Assembly (NCBI RefSeq): GCF_023617245.1
Contig: NZ_CP067396.1
Span: 2,728,001-2,792,000, forward strand
DNA: 64,000 nt
DNA from: Lysobacter enzymogenes
GTDB taxonomy: Bacteria > Pseudomonadota > Gammaproteobacteria > Xanthomonadales > Xanthomonadaceae
Direction of reading: 5' to 3'
The notes under the pieces were generated by a model. The model did not search any database. It saw only the letters and a list, made by a program, of their open reading frames with translations, and was not told the origin of the DNA. A program made the position numbers and the translations under genes. This document shows, in pieces, positions 1 through 9,082 of this stretch. Each line of letters starts with the position of its first letter. Within the stretch, counting starts at the first letter, position 1.

Positions 1-182
1 CCGGGCCGTGTCCGGCGATCGACGCCGAGGACCCGGGTCCGGCCGGTTTCAGCGGCAGCGTGATCGTGGCCGAGTTCGAATCGCTGGACGCCGCGCGCGC
101 CTGGGCCGACGCCGATCCGTACGTCGAAGCCGGCGTGTACGCGCGGGTCGACGTGCGGCCGTTCCGCAAGGTGCTGCCGTGA
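1..182 (+). CDS. YciI-like family protein, C-terminal part only
   Basis: The gene enters from the left edge, so only its last 59 codons are visible. They read as the C-terminal half of a small YciI-type alpha/beta-barrel protein: a beta-strand around GSVIVAEF, the helix SLDAARAWADADPY, then the strand GVYARVDVRPF and a short tail ending VLP. The spacing of the DP(Y/F) turn followed by GVY is typical of that family. Function is poorly known, although some members act as small dehydrochlorinases. Its TGA overlaps the GTG start of bolA by three bases, so the two are probably co-transcribed. The start codon and the catalytic His/Asp region lie outside the window. Confidence 0.75.
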   Translation, partial: GPCPAIDAEDPGPAGFSGSVIVAEFESLDAARAWADADPYVEAGVYARVDVRPFRKVLP

Positions 183-460
183 GCCTGCCGCGCGAGCAGC
201 GGGTCGCGGCGATCCGCGCCGCGATCGAGGCGGCCTTGGCGCCGACCGCGCTGGAAATCGAGGACGAGAGCCACCGCCACGCCGGCCACGCCGGCGCCCA
301 GGACGGCCGCGGCCATTTCCGCGTCGCCGTGGTCAGCGCCGCGTTCGCCGGCCTGAACCCGATCGCGCGCCATCGCGCCGTCTATGCCGCGGTCGGCGAA
401 CTGATGACCACCGACATCCATGCGTTGTCGATCAGCGCCAAGACGCCGGGAGAGGCTTGA
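179..460 (+). CDS. bolA: BolA family protein
   Basis: This is a 93-residue protein with the BolA class II KH-like fold. Visible hallmarks are the N-terminal helix (REQRVAAIRAAIEAAL), the ESHRHAGH segment, the FRVAVVSAAFAGLNPIARHR core and the C-terminal DIHALSISAKTPGE, all at the usual positions and usual length. BolA proteins pair with monothiol glutaredoxins in iron-sulfur cluster handling and also act as DNA-binding regulators of cell shape and biofilm. The start is taken at GTG 179, inside the stop of the YciI-like gene, because the BolA homology begins right after it. The reading frame stays open upstream, but that part is arginine-rich and shows no family similarity. Confidence 0.88.
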   Translation: MSLPREQRVAAIRAAIEAALAPTALEIEDESHRHAGHAGAQDGRGHFRVAVVSAAFAGLNPIARHRAVYAAVGELMTTDIHALSISAKTPGEA

Positions 461-471
461 GGAAACAGCGA

Positions 472-527
472 AGAGGAGTGAGGAGTGAGCGAAAGCCGCA
501 CTGCTCTTGCTCACTCCTCACTCCTCT
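472..527. repeat. 19-bp perfect inverted repeat after bolA
   Basis: Positions 472-490 (AGAGGAGTGAGGAGTGAGC) are exactly complementary to 509-527, with an 18-nt loop. Each arm carries an internal near-duplication of GAGGAGT. It lies 11 bp after the bolA stop, so the hairpin could protect or end the bolA mRNA, but there is no T-run on the plus strand. It may instead be one copy of a dispersed hairpin repeat. The rest of the gap to 693 holds the promoter and operator region of the LacI-family gene. Confidence 0.7.
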
Positions 528-617
528 CCGCTCACTTCTCGGCTCTTGGCCTGCGCTGCAGCGCAACATGGATCCGCCGGGGATTGCGCGGTTTTCGGGC
601 CGCTAGCCGGTTTTCAT

Positions 618-656
618 AACAAGCGCTTTACACTCGTTCCTGAAAACGTTTACAGT
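618..656 (+). promoter_or_regulatory. Promoter with two LacI-type operators before the LacI-family gene
   Basis: A TTTACA box (627-632) and a TACAGT box (651-656) are spaced by 18 bp and form a plausible sigma-70 promoter. Two LacI-family palindromes centred on CG overlap it: AACAAGCGCTTTAC (618-631) and TGAAAACGTTTACA (641-654), with centres 23 bp apart. The second 14-mer is identical to the one at 17788-17801 and closely related to TGTAAGCGATTACA at 1843-1856. The layout suggests autorepression by the protein encoded from 694. Promoter activity is inferred. Confidence 0.6.
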
Positions 657-693
657 CGTCGCAGTTTCCAGCCGCGAGGGGCGGTCGAGGACT

Positions 694-1815
694 GTGGTGA
701 GCGTGACGATCAAAGATGTCGCCCGCGCGGCCCAAGTGTCAGTGGCGACAGTATCGCGGACCTTGAACGGCCATGGCAACGTCGCCGAGGACGTGCGCCG
801 GCGCGTATTGGCCGTGGCCAACGACCTGCGCTACACGCCGCACGCGGCGGCGCGCAGCCTCAGCAGCCGCCGCACCCAGACCCTGGGCGTGGTGTTGCCG
901 GACCTGCACGGCGAGTTCTTCTCCGAACTGGTGCGCGGCGTCGACCAGGTCGCGCGCGAGCATCGCCTGCACCTGCTGGTGTCGAGTTACCACGGCCAGC
1001 CCGAGGAACAGGTTTCGGCGCTGCGGGCGATGCGCGGCCGCGTCGACGGCCTGCTGGTGATGTCGCCGTATGCGGCCGCACAGGTGTCGATCGCCGAGGA
1101 ACTGTCGGCGACCCTGCCGACGGTGCTGATCAACGCCCAGGACGCCAGCGCCGACACGCCGTCGCTCAACGTCGACAACTACGGCGGCGCCCAGGCGATG
1201 GTCGAATATCTGGTCGGGGCGGGGCATCGCCGCATCGCCTTCATCGCCGGGCCGGACGACAACTTCGACGCCAACGAGCGCCTGCGCGGCTATCGCGAAG
1301 CGCTGGCGCGGCTGCTGCCGGGCGCGCGCGAATGGGTGCTGCCGGGCCGCTTCGACGAAGCCTCCGGCCACGCCGCCGGCAGCGCGCTGCTGGCCGCCGA
1401 CGAACGTCCCGACGCGGTGTTCGCGGCCAACGACATGATGGCGCTGGGCTGCCTGTTCGGGCTGGTCCAGGGAGGCATGCGGGTGCCCGGCGACATCGCC
1501 GTGACCGGCTTCGACGACATCCCGCTGGCGCGCTACGTCCACCCGGCGCTAACGACCATGCGGGTCAATATCGCCGAGTTGGGCGCGCGCGCGGCGCGGA
1601 TGCTGCTGGCCCGGCTCAATCCCGAACCGGCCGCGGCGGATGCGGCGGCGGCCCATGCCAACCCGGCCCAGGCGGCTGGGACAGACGAGGACCCGACACC
1701 CGCCGACAGAGCGGGCGACAACGATTCCAACCCGGAAAAACCGCGGCAAAGCGAGCCGCTGCGGCCTGAATTGATCGTGCGCGAATCGGGACTTCGCCGG
1801 GGGGGCGGCGCCTGA
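694..1815 (+). CDS. LacI-family transcriptional regulator with C-terminal insertion
   Basis: The protein has 373 residues. The N-terminal helix-turn-helix reads VTIKDVARAAQVSVATVSRTLNG (about residues 4-26), with the hinge region following. The periplasmic-binding-protein-like sensor domain spans about 60-310, with family landmarks DGLLVMSPY, FAANDMMALG and AVTGFDDIPLARY. It should repress the sugar locus downstream until an oligosaccharide or sugar phosphate binds. Between the end of the sensor domain and the usual C-terminal ELIVRESG motif sits a low-complexity Ala/Asp/Pro/Asn stretch of about 50 residues (roughly 310-360), not usual for the family. GTG codons at 694, 697 and 703 are all possible starts; the exact one is uncertain. 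The TonB receptor gene follows after 102 bp. Confidence 0.9.
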   Translation: MVSVTIKDVARAAQVSVATVSRTLNGHGNVAEDVRRRVLAVANDLRYTPHAAARSLSSRRTQTLGVVLPDLHGEFFSELVRGVDQVAREHRLHLLVSSYHGQPEEQVSALRAMRGRVDGLLVMSPYAAAQVSIAEELSATLPTVLINAQDASADTPSLNVDNYGGAQAMVEYLVGAGHRRIAFIAGPDDNFDANERLRGYREALARLLPGAREWVLPGRFDEASGHAAGSALLAADERPDAVFAANDMMALGCLFGLVQGGMRVPGDIAVTGFDDIPLARYVHPALTTMRVNIAELGARAARMLLARLNPEPAAADAAAAHANPAQAAGTDEDPTPADRAGDNDSNPEKPRQSEPLRPELIVRESGLRRGGGA

Positions 1816-1842
1816 TCCGGGCGAAAAAAATTTGGCCGCGCG

Positions 1843-1856
1843 TGTAAGCGATTACA
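1843..1856 (+). promoter_or_regulatory. LacI-type operator before the TonB-dependent receptor
   Basis: TGTAAGCGATTACA is a 14-bp near-perfect palindrome centred on CG, typical of LacI-family operators. It sits 61 bp upstream of the receptor start codon and resembles the operators at 641-654 and 17788-17801. It is the likely site at which the regulator encoded at 694-1815 controls the receptor and the genes behind it. Confidence 0.65.
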
Positions 1857-1917
1857 ACGAATGCCGCTTCGTCAACGCTGCACTGCAGTCACGTGCTCCT
1901 TGGAGGGAGGAACGCAG

Positions 1918-4900
1918 ATGAACCACGACAACGACACGCAAGGCCGACATCCACGGTCGCAACTCGACCGGCCCCAATACGTACGGACCGCGCTTGCTCC
2001 GTCCCGATTCGCGCCCGGCCGCAGCCTGCTCGCGTGCGCGCTCGCCAGCTGCCTGGCGATGGCCGCGCCGGCGGCGCTGGCGCAAAGCACCGCCGCGACC
2101 ATCCGCGGCGTGGTCAGCGGCAACGCCGGTCCTTCGGCCAACGCCAGCGTGAGCGCGACCAACCTGGCCAGCGGCCTGGTGCGCAAGGTCCAGACCGGCA
2201 GCGACGGCAACTACACCCTGGCCGGCCTGCCGCCGGGCAACTACCGCATCGACGTCGACGCCGACGGCCAGACCAATACCCGCAACGTCACCGTCGCCGT
2301 CGGCCAGTCGGCGACCTTGAATCTGTCCACCGGCGGCGTCGCCGAGACCGCGCCGGCGGGCGAGGCCACCGACCTGGACAAGATCACGGTGACCTCGACC
2401 GCGCTGGTGGAAAACAAGACCTCGGAAATCGCCACCTACGTCAGCAACAAGCAGATCGCCGCGCTGCCGCAGGGCTCGCGCAACTTCCTCGCCTTCGCCG
2501 ACATCGTGCCGGGCGTGCAGTTCACCACCGGCACCGAAGGCTCGACCAAGCTGCGCAGCGGCGCCCAGCTCAGCAACGGCATCAACGTCTACGTCGACGG
2601 CGTCGGCCAGAAGGACTACGTGCTCAAGGGCGGCATCACCGGGCAGGACTCCAGCCGCGGCAATCCGTTCCCGCAGTTGGGCATCGCCGAGTACAAGGTG
2701 ATCACCTCCAACTACAAGGCCGAGTACGACCAGCTCAGCAGCGCCGCGATCACCGCGGTGACCAAGTCCGGCGGCAACGATTTCCACGGCAGCTTCTTCT
2801 GGGACTACACCTCCGACCAGTGGGCGTCGAAGACCCCGCGCGAGGAAAAGGGCGAGGTGCCCAAGGCGCAGCAGAAGGAAGAGCAGTACGGCGCGTCGTT
2901 CAGCGGCCCGCTGATCCAGGACAAGCTGCACTTCTTCGTGACCTACGAGGCCAAGGAGTACAGCTCGCCGCGCACCATCATCCCCGGCCGCAACTTCCGC
3001 ATCGATCAGTTGCCGGCGCAGTTCCAGGAAATGACCCGGCAGTCGCCGAGCGCGCCGTTCAAGGAAGACCTGTATTTCGGCAAGATCGACTGGACCCCGG
3101 GCGACAACCACCTGATCGAGTTCACCGCCAAGTACCGCAAGGAAGACGAACTGACCGGCATCGGCGGCGCGCGCCTGCCCGAATACGGCACGCTCAAGGC
3201 CGGCGAGGAGACCCGCCTGGACCTGCGCTACCAGTACAGCGCGGAGAACTGGCTCAACGACGCCCACCTCACCTTCGAGGACGTCAGCTTCGGCCCGCGT
3301 CCGGCGACGCTGTTGAACGGCTACCAGCTGCGCGTGCCCAAGCAGGGCCAGGAGTCCCGCAACAACCCCGACATGGAAGAGGTGCTGTTCTTCGGCGGCG
3401 GCGGCGACTTCCAGGACAAGGGCCAGAAGGGCTACGGGCTGCAGAACGACTTCACCTGGAGCGGCTGGACCGGGCATACGGTCAAGGCCGGCTTCAAGTA
3501 CAAAGTCGTCGACATCAACGCGATGGAGAAGCAGCCGTACTCGCCGCAGTTCCGCTACGACATCCGCGATTTCGCCACGCCTTACGAGGTGGTGTTCTCC
3601 GGCACCGCCGGCGATTTCCCGCCGGAAGTGAAGTCGCGCAACAAGCAGTTCGGCATCTACCTGCAGGACGACTGGGAGGTCAACGAGCACCTGACCTTGA
3701 ACCTGGGCCTGCGCTGGGACTACGAGCAGACCCCGAGCTACGAGGACTACCGCACCCCGGCCAACCTGGTCGCGGCGCTGCGCGGCTGGTCCAACATCAA
3801 CAACGCCAACGTCGATTACGACTACAACGACTACATCAGCAACGGCAACAACCGCAAGGCGTTCAAGGACGGCTGGCAGCCGCGGCTGGGCTTCTCCTAC
3901 GATTTGAACGGCGACGAGCGCCACGTGATCTTCGGCGGCGCCGGGCGGTCGTACAACCGCAACCAGTTCGACTACCTGTCGTACGAGCGTTACCGCCTGG
4001 CGTTCCAGCAGGTGACCTACCAGTTCAACTCGCCGAACCACAGCTGCACGGTCACGCCGAACGGCAACTGCTTCAATTTCGATCCGAGCTTCTTCGATCC
4101 TGAGACCCTGGCCGCGCTGTCGCGGCAGCGGCCGAACGCGGGCTCGGAGGTGTTCCTGCTCAACAACGACCTCAAGACGCCGTATTCGGATCAGTTCAGC
4201 CTCGGCATGCGCAACGCGTTCGAGCTGTTCGGCCAGGAGTGGAACTCCTCGGCGACCGCGGTCTACGTGCACAGCAAGGACGGCATCCTGTTCTCGCTCG
4301 GCAACCGCCGTCCGGACGGCACGTTCTTCCCGCCCGGGGTCAGCTTCGGCAGCGCGCCGTTCGGCGACACCCTGCCGGGCTTCGGCAAGTTCTTCCTCGG
4401 CAACAACGCGGTCGAGACCAAGACCAAGCAGTTGTTGCTGTCGCTGGAAAAACCCTTCACCCAGGAGTCGGGCTGGGGCGTGAGCTTCGCCTACACCTTT
4501 ACCGACGCCAAGGAGAACCGCAACAACTCCGACATCTTCACGTTCGACTATCCGAACCTGGACCGCGTCGGATTCACCCGCGCTTTGGGCATCTCCAGGC
4601 ATCGTTTCGTCGCGACCGGGATCATGGACTTCTACGGCATGACCCTGTCGGGCAAGCTGACCTTGGCCAGCCCGGAAGCGGAAGAGTCGACCAACTGCGT
4701 CGTCTACGGCTCGAACGCCTGTTTCTTCGATCCGTACACGCCGGACGATACGATCGGCTTCAAGCAGTTCGATCTGGCGCTGCAGAAGGAGTGGGACACC
4801 GGCGCCGGCTTCAAGCTGTGGGCGCGCGGCGACGTGCTCAACGTGTTCAACTGGCGCAACTACATCGACTACGACACCTACCGCGGCGTGGTCGGCGCGC

Positions 4901-4983
4901 CCAATCCGAAGCTGGGCGAGCGGCGCGACAACATTTCGTTGCCGACCCGCATGTTCAAGCTGTCGATGGGCTTCAACTGGTAA
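1918..4983 (+). CDS. TonB-dependent outer membrane receptor with N-terminal carboxypeptidase-regulatory-like domain
   Basis: This 1021-residue receptor should bring oligosaccharides across the outer membrane using TonB energy. It has a long N-region followed by a signal peptide (SLLACALASCLAMAAPAALA, cleavage near residue 55). A carboxypeptidase-regulatory-like beta-sandwich follows at about 60-130 (VSGNAGPSANASVSATN ... GNYTLAGLPPGNYRIDV), then a likely TonB box (DKITVTSTA), a plug domain with VYVDGVGQKDYVLKGG, and a 22-strand barrel ending in an aromatic residue (KLSMGFNW). The start at ATG 1918 is chosen because of the Shine-Dalgarno GGAGGGAGG just upstream; an upstream in-frame ATG at 1861 lacks one. 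It is the outer-membrane entry point of the locus, with a LacI-type operator before it and a carbohydrase lipoprotein behind it. The substrate is unknown. Confidence 0.9.
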   Translation: MNHDNDTQGRHPRSQLDRPQYVRTALAPSRFAPGRSLLACALASCLAMAAPAALAQSTAATIRGVVSGNAGPSANASVSATNLASGLVRKVQTGSDGNYTLAGLPPGNYRIDVDADGQTNTRNVTVAVGQSATLNLSTGGVAETAPAGEATDLDKITVTSTALVENKTSEIATYVSNKQIAALPQGSRNFLAFADIVPGVQFTTGTEGSTKLRSGAQLSNGINVYVDGVGQKDYVLKGGITGQDSSRGNPFPQLGIAEYKVITSNYKAEYDQLSSAAITAVTKSGGNDFHGSFFWDYTSDQWASKTPREEKGEVPKAQQKEEQYGASFSGPLIQDKLHFFVTYEAKEYSSPRTIIPGRNFRIDQLPAQFQEMTRQSPSAPFKEDLYFGKIDWTPGDNHLIEFTAKYRKEDELTGIGGARLPEYGTLKAGEETRLDLRYQYSAENWLNDAHLTFEDVSFGPRPATLLNGYQLRVPKQGQESRNNPDMEEVLFFGGGGDFQDKGQKGYGLQNDFTWSGWTGHTVKAGFKYKVVDINAMEKQPYSPQFRYDIRDFATPYEVVFSGTAGDFPPEVKSRNKQFGIYLQDDWEVNEHLTLNLGLRWDYEQTPSYEDYRTPANLVAALRGWSNINNANVDYDYNDYISNGNNRKAFKDGWQPRLGFSYDLNGDERHVIFGGAGRSYNRNQFDYLSYERYRLAFQQVTYQFNSPNHSCTVTPNGNCFNFDPSFFDPETLAALSRQRPNAGSEVFLLNNDLKTPYSDQFSLGMRNAFELFGQEWNSSATAVYVHSKDGILFSLGNRRPDGTFFPPGVSFGSAPFGDTLPGFGKFFLGNNAVETKTKQLLLSLEKPFTQESGWGVSFAYTFTDAKENRNNSDIFTFDYPNLDRVGFTRALGISRHRFVATGIMDFYGMTLSGKLTLASPEAEESTNCVVYGSNACFFDPYTPDDTIGFKQFDLALQKEWDTGAGFKLWARGDVLNVFNWRNYIDYDTYRGVVGAPNPKLGERRDNISLPTRMFKLSMGFNW

Positions 4984-5095
4984 ACCTCGCGCCGGCCGCC
5001 CGGGTTCGGGCGGCCGGTCGCGCGGAACGCGGACGCGCAGGACGCGGCGAGGTTCGCGACGACGTATCCACCAAGACACAGGGGTCTTCGGTTTC

Positions 5096-6766
5096 ATGCA
5101 ACTGGCGAAAACGACAACGCGCGCGGTTTCCTTCACGCTCCTGGGCACGTTGCTGCTCGCATTGTCCGCTTGCAAGAAACCCGAGACGCAATCGCAGACC
5201 CAGCCCATCGTCAGTCCCGGGCCGGTCGTGGTCGAGCCGCTCAAGCAGGAGCGGCTGGAGCTGCCGCCGCTGTTCCGCGACATCGAGAAGCGCACGTTCC
5301 AGTTCTTTTGGGACACCAGCAACGAGCGCAACGGCCTGACGCCCGACCGCTATCCCTCGCGCCCGTTCGCCTCGATCGCCTCGGTCGGCTTCGCCCTGAC
5401 CGCCTATCCGATCGGGATCGAGCGCGGTTGGGTCAGCCGCACCCAGGCGGTCGACCGCACCCTGACCACGCTGAAGTTCCTGCGCGACCTGCCGACCGGG
5501 CCGCAGGCCAGCGGCAAGGGCAGCTACAAGGGGTTCTACTACCACTTCCTCGACATGCAGAAGGGCGAGCGTTACGACAGCTGGGTCGAGCTGTCGAGCG
5601 TGGATACCGGCTTGTTGATGATGGGCGTGCTGTTCGCCCAGTCCTATTACGACCGCGACGACGCGCGCGAGAAGGAAATCCGCGAGATCGCCGACACCCT
5701 TTACAAGCGCGTGGACTGGCAGTGGCTGCAGCAGAACAAGCCGCTGATCTCGATGGGCTGGTTCCCCGAGTCGGGCTTCATCAAGCACGACTGGATGGGC
5801 TACAACGAGGCCATGCTGCTGTACGTGCTGGCGCTGGGCTCGCCGAGCCATCCGGTCGAGCCGGAGGCCTGGACGGTGTGGACGCGCACCTACAACGATG
5901 TCTGGGGCGTGTACCAGGGCGAGGAGTTCCTGGCCTTCGGCCCGTTGTTCGGCCACCAGTACAGCCACGTCTGGATCGACTTCCGCGGCATCCAGGACGA
6001 CTACATGCGCGAGCGCGGCATCGATTATTTCGAGAACAGCCGCCGCGCCGCGTATGCCCAGCGCGCCTACGCCATCGCCAATCCGATGAAGTGGAAGGAT
6101 TACGGCCCCGAGCTGTGGGGCCTGACAGCGAGCGACGGCCCGCAGCAGACCTTGCAGGAATACCGCGGCGAGCAGCGCCAGTTCCGCCATTACTCGGCGC
6201 GCGGCGCCGGCCTGCGCGAGAACTTCGACGACGGCACCATCGCCCCGACCGCGGCGATCGCCTCGCTGCCGTTCGCGCCGGAGATCGTGATCCCGACCAC
6301 GCTGTCGATGCACGAGCGCTACGGCGAGTACATCTATTCCAGCTACGGCTTCCTGGATTCGTTCAACCCCAGCTTCAACTACGACATCCCGCTCAAGACC
6401 GGGCGGCTGGTGCCGAACCAGGGCTGGGTGTCGAGCGACTACATCGGCATCGACCAGGGGCCGATCCTGACCATGATCTCGAACTACCGCAACGAATTCG
6501 TCTGGAACGTGATGAAGCGCAACGCCTACATCCGCACCGGGCTGGAGCGCGCGGGCTTCAAGGGCGGCTGGCTGGCGCCGGCGCAGGATGCGGGCAAGGG
6601 CAAGGACGGCAAGGACGGCGGCAAGGACGCGAACAAGGCCGAGGACGCCAAGCCGGCGGCCAAGCCCGACGGCCCGATCGATCCGGCCACCGCGCGCGCG
6701 CTCGGCGAGGCCGAATCGCGCGCCGGCCGCACGCCGCCGAAGCCGGCGTCGAAGCAGCCGGATTGA
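5096..6766 (+). CDS. Glucoamylase-like lipoprotein (PF10091, GH144-type group)
   Basis: A 556-residue lipoprotein: the type II signal peptide ends in the lipobox LSAC (Cys at about 26). The body matches the PF10091 glucoamylase-like family, an (alpha/alpha)6 barrel that includes GH144 beta-1,2-glucanases and relatives. Typical segments are FQFFWDTSNERNGLTPDR, SVGFALTAYPIGIERGW, ELSSVDTGLLMMGVLFAQ, FGHQYSHVWIDFRGIQD, GLTASDGP, DDGTIAPTAAIASLPFAPE and VSSDYIGIDQGPILTMISNYR. The C-terminus (about 500-556) is a Lys/Asp/Ala-rich low-complexity tail. It would cut a glucan at the cell surface or in the periplasm and feed the receptor and the ABC transporter encoded around it. The older name glucoamylase does not prove action on alpha-1,4-glucan. 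The next gene follows within 4 bp. Confidence 0.85.
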   Translation: MQLAKTTTRAVSFTLLGTLLLALSACKKPETQSQTQPIVSPGPVVVEPLKQERLELPPLFRDIEKRTFQFFWDTSNERNGLTPDRYPSRPFASIASVGFALTAYPIGIERGWVSRTQAVDRTLTTLKFLRDLPTGPQASGKGSYKGFYYHFLDMQKGERYDSWVELSSVDTGLLMMGVLFAQSYYDRDDAREKEIREIADTLYKRVDWQWLQQNKPLISMGWFPESGFIKHDWMGYNEAMLLYVLALGSPSHPVEPEAWTVWTRTYNDVWGVYQGEEFLAFGPLFGHQYSHVWIDFRGIQDDYMRERGIDYFENSRRAAYAQRAYAIANPMKWKDYGPELWGLTASDGPQQTLQEYRGEQRQFRHYSARGAGLRENFDDGTIAPTAAIASLPFAPEIVIPTTLSMHERYGEYIYSSYGFLDSFNPSFNYDIPLKTGRLVPNQGWVSSDYIGIDQGPILTMISNYRNEFVWNVMKRNAYIRTGLERAGFKGGWLAPAQDAGKGKDGKDGGKDANKAEDAKPAAKPDGPIDPATARALGEAESRAGRTPPKPASKQPD

Positions 6767-6770
6767 CGGC

Positions 6771-8207
6771 GTGGGCCTGAGCGCGCGCGCGCAGCGAGCA
6801 AGCTCGGCGGAGCGGACGGCGGACGCGGCCGGCCGCGGCGGGCCGGCGCGGCCGGCGCGGCCGGCAAGGTCCGTCGGCGGGCGATGGGGCCGGCGCATCG
6901 CTTCGCTGCTGATGCTGGCCTCGCTCGCGCTGCTGCTGGGCAGTTGCTCGGGCCGCGGCGACGGCCGCACCGTGGTGAAGTTCTGGGCGATGGGTTTCGA
7001 GGGCGAGATGGTCGCGCGCCTGATTCCCGAGTTCGAACGCCGGAATCCCGACATCCGCGTGCAGGTGCAGCAACTGCCGATCACCTCCGCGCACGAGAAG
7101 CTGCTGACCGCGTTCGCCGGCGATTCGCTGCCCGACGTGTGCGCGATCGGCAACACCTGGGTCTCCGAGTTCGCCCTGCTCGACGCGCTGGAACCGCTGG
7201 ACCGGCGCATCGCGGCGACGCCCGGGCTGCGCGCGCAGGACTATTTCGCCGGCGCGTGGGACACCGGCGTGATCGACGGGCGCGCCTATGCGGTGCCCTG
7301 GTACGTGGAGACGCGGTTGCCGTACTACCGCAGCGACCTGCTGGAACGCGCCGGCATCGCCCGGCCGCCGCAGACCTGGGACGAATGGAAGACGGCGATG
7401 GCGGCGATCAAGCGCGAGGTCGGCCCCGATCGCTACGCCGTCCTGTTCCCGCTCAACGAGCCCGAGCCGCTGCTGAACCTGGGCATCCAGGCCGACGAGC
7501 CGCTGCTGCGCGACGGCGGCCGCTACGGCAATTTCCGCAGCCCGGGCTTCAAGCGCGCGCTGGCGTTCTACCGCGAAGCGTTCGCGCAGCAGTGGGCGCC
7601 GCTGGCGAGCAACACCCAGATCGCCAACGTGTGGAACGAATTCGGCCGCGGCTATTTCAGTTTCTACGTCAACGGCCCCTGGAACATCGCCGAGTTCAAG
7701 CGGCGCCTGCCGGCGGACCTGCAGGACAAGTGGATGACCATGCCGCTGCCGGGCGAGCATGGGCCCGGCGCGTCGGTGGCCGGCGGCGCCAGTTTCGTGC
7801 TGTTCCGCGGCTCGCCGCGCCAGGACGCGGCGTGGAAGCTGATCGCCTATCTGTCCGAGCCCGCGACCCAGATGCGTTTCCACGGCCTGACCGGCAACCT
7901 GCCGCCGCGGCGCGAATCGTGGAATGCGCCGGCGCTGGTCGGCGATCCGTACGCGCGCGCGTTCCGCGACCAACTCGAACGCGCGCGGCCGGCGCCGAAG
8001 GTGCCGGAGTGGGAGCGCATCGCCATGGAGATCAAGCTGGTCGGCGAACAGCTCGCCAACGGCCGCCTCACGGTCGACCAGGCGGCGGCGGAACTCGACC
8101 GCCGCGCCGACCGCATCCTGGAAAAGCGGCGCTGGATGCTCGACCAGGCCGACCAGCGGGCCGCCAAGTCCGCGTCGCCGGCGGCCGCGGCCGGGGAGGG
8201 CGGATGA
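6771..8207 (+). CDS. Extracellular solute-binding lipoprotein, CUT1 sugar ABC transporter
   Basis: This is the substrate-binding component of a sugar ABC transporter, family 1. A lipoprotein signal (LASLALLLGSC, Cys at about 59 from the chosen start) is followed by the family 1 fold: VVKFWAMGFEGEMVARLIPEFERR, LPDVCAIGNTWVSEFA, YAVPWYVETRLPYYR, WNIAEFKRRLP and GGASFVLFRGS. The start is uncertain. GTG 6771 is the first in-frame start after the previous stop but gives an Arg/Pro-rich N-region of about 40 residues, and the only nearer ATG leaves almost no n-region. The stop overlaps the first permease gene (ATGA), so translation is probably coupled. No ATPase gene accompanies it; the likely partner is at 17863-18957. 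Confidence 0.88.
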   Translation: MGLSARAQRASSAERTADAAGRGGPARPARPARSVGGRWGRRIASLLMLASLALLLGSCSGRGDGRTVVKFWAMGFEGEMVARLIPEFERRNPDIRVQVQQLPITSAHEKLLTAFAGDSLPDVCAIGNTWVSEFALLDALEPLDRRIAATPGLRAQDYFAGAWDTGVIDGRAYAVPWYVETRLPYYRSDLLERAGIARPPQTWDEWKTAMAAIKREVGPDRYAVLFPLNEPEPLLNLGIQADEPLLRDGGRYGNFRSPGFKRALAFYREAFAQQWAPLASNTQIANVWNEFGRGYFSFYVNGPWNIAEFKRRLPADLQDKWMTMPLPGEHGPGASVAGGASFVLFRGSPRQDAAWKLIAYLSEPATQMRFHGLTGNLPPRRESWNAPALVGDPYARAFRDQLERARPAPKVPEWERIAMEIKLVGEQLANGRLTVDQAAAELDRRADRILEKRRWMLDQADQRAAKSASPAAAAGEGG

Positions 8208-9082
8208 AGCCCTCCACCGCCGGCTGGGTGTTCGCCGCGCCCGCGCTGGGCGTGATCGGCCTGTTCTTCGGCCTGCCGGTGCTGGCCGCGCTGGCGCTGA
8301 GCCTGACCGACTTCGACATCTACTCGCTGGCGCACATCGAGAACCTGCGCTTCGTCGCCTTCGACAATTACCTGGGGTTGCTGCGCAATCCGCTGTTCTG
8401 GAAGGCGCTGGGCAACACCTTGTACTTCGTCGCCGTCGGCGTGCCGTTGTCGATCGCGGTGTCGCTCGGCGCGGCGTTGCTGCTCAATTCCAAGCTCGGC
8501 GTGTTCAAGCCGTTCTTCCGCACCGCCTTCTTCGCCCCGGTGGTGACCACGGTGGTGGCGGTGGCGGTGATCTGGCGCTACCTGCTGCACACGCGCTACG
8601 GCCTGATCAACTGGGGGCTGTCGGGGCTCGGCATCGATCCGGTCGATTGGCTCGGCGATCCGCGCTGGGCGATGCCGAGCATCATCGTGTTCGCGGTGTG
8701 GAAGAACTTCGGCTACAACATGATCATCTTCCTGGCCGGGCTGCAGGCGATCCCCGAGGACCTGTACGAAGCCGCGCGCATCGACGGCGCCAGCGCCACG
8801 CGCCAGTTCCGCCACATCACCCTGCCGATCCTCGGGCCGGTGCTGCTGATGGTCAGCATCCTGACCCTGGCCGGCTATTTCCAGCTGTTCGCCGAACCCT
8901 ATGTGATGACCCAGGGCGGTCCGCTGCAGAGCACCGTCAGCGTGCTGTACCTGATGTACGAGGAAGGCTTCAAGTGGTGGAACCTGGGCAACGCCTCGGC
9001 GGTGGCGTTCCTGCTGTTCGTGCTGATGACCGCGAGCACCAGCGCGCTGATGTGGCTGGCGCGGCGCAAGGGGGTCGAATGA
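8204..9082 (+). CDS. CUT1 sugar ABC transporter permease (MalF/UgpA type)
   Basis: A 292-residue inner-membrane permease with about six transmembrane helices. The cytoplasmic EAA loop that docks on the ATPase is clear: EDLYEAARIDGASATRQF followed by HITLPILGPVL. The N-terminus (WVFAAPALGVIGLFFGLPVLAAL) is typical of UgpA/MalF-like subunits that lack the extra MalF domain. The start overlaps the stop of the binding-protein gene by ATGA, with GGGGAGGG as ribosome-binding site. Its own stop overlaps the second permease in the same way, so the three genes form a tight transcription unit. Confidence 0.92.
   Translation: MKPSTAGWVFAAPALGVIGLFFGLPVLAALALSLTDFDIYSLAHIENLRFVAFDNYLGLLRNPLFWKALGNTLYFVAVGVPLSIAVSLGAALLLNSKLGVFKPFFRTAFFAPVVTTVVAVAVIWRYLLHTRYGLINWGLSGLGIDPVDWLGDPRWAMPSIIVFAVWKNFGYNMIIFLAGLQAIPEDLYEAARIDGASATRQFRHITLPILGPVLLMVSILTLAGYFQLFAEPYVMTQGGPLQSTVSVLYLMYEEGFKWWNLGNASAVAFLLFVLMTASTSALMWLARRKGVE

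Noticed and set aside
1852..5331. Minus-strand open frame of over 1100 codons opposite the TonB receptor
   Set aside because: It mirrors the GC-rich codon pattern of the receptor gene, is Val/Arg/Ala/Gly-rich without any domain, and lacks a ribosome-binding site. Similar long mirror frames lie opposite most genes here.
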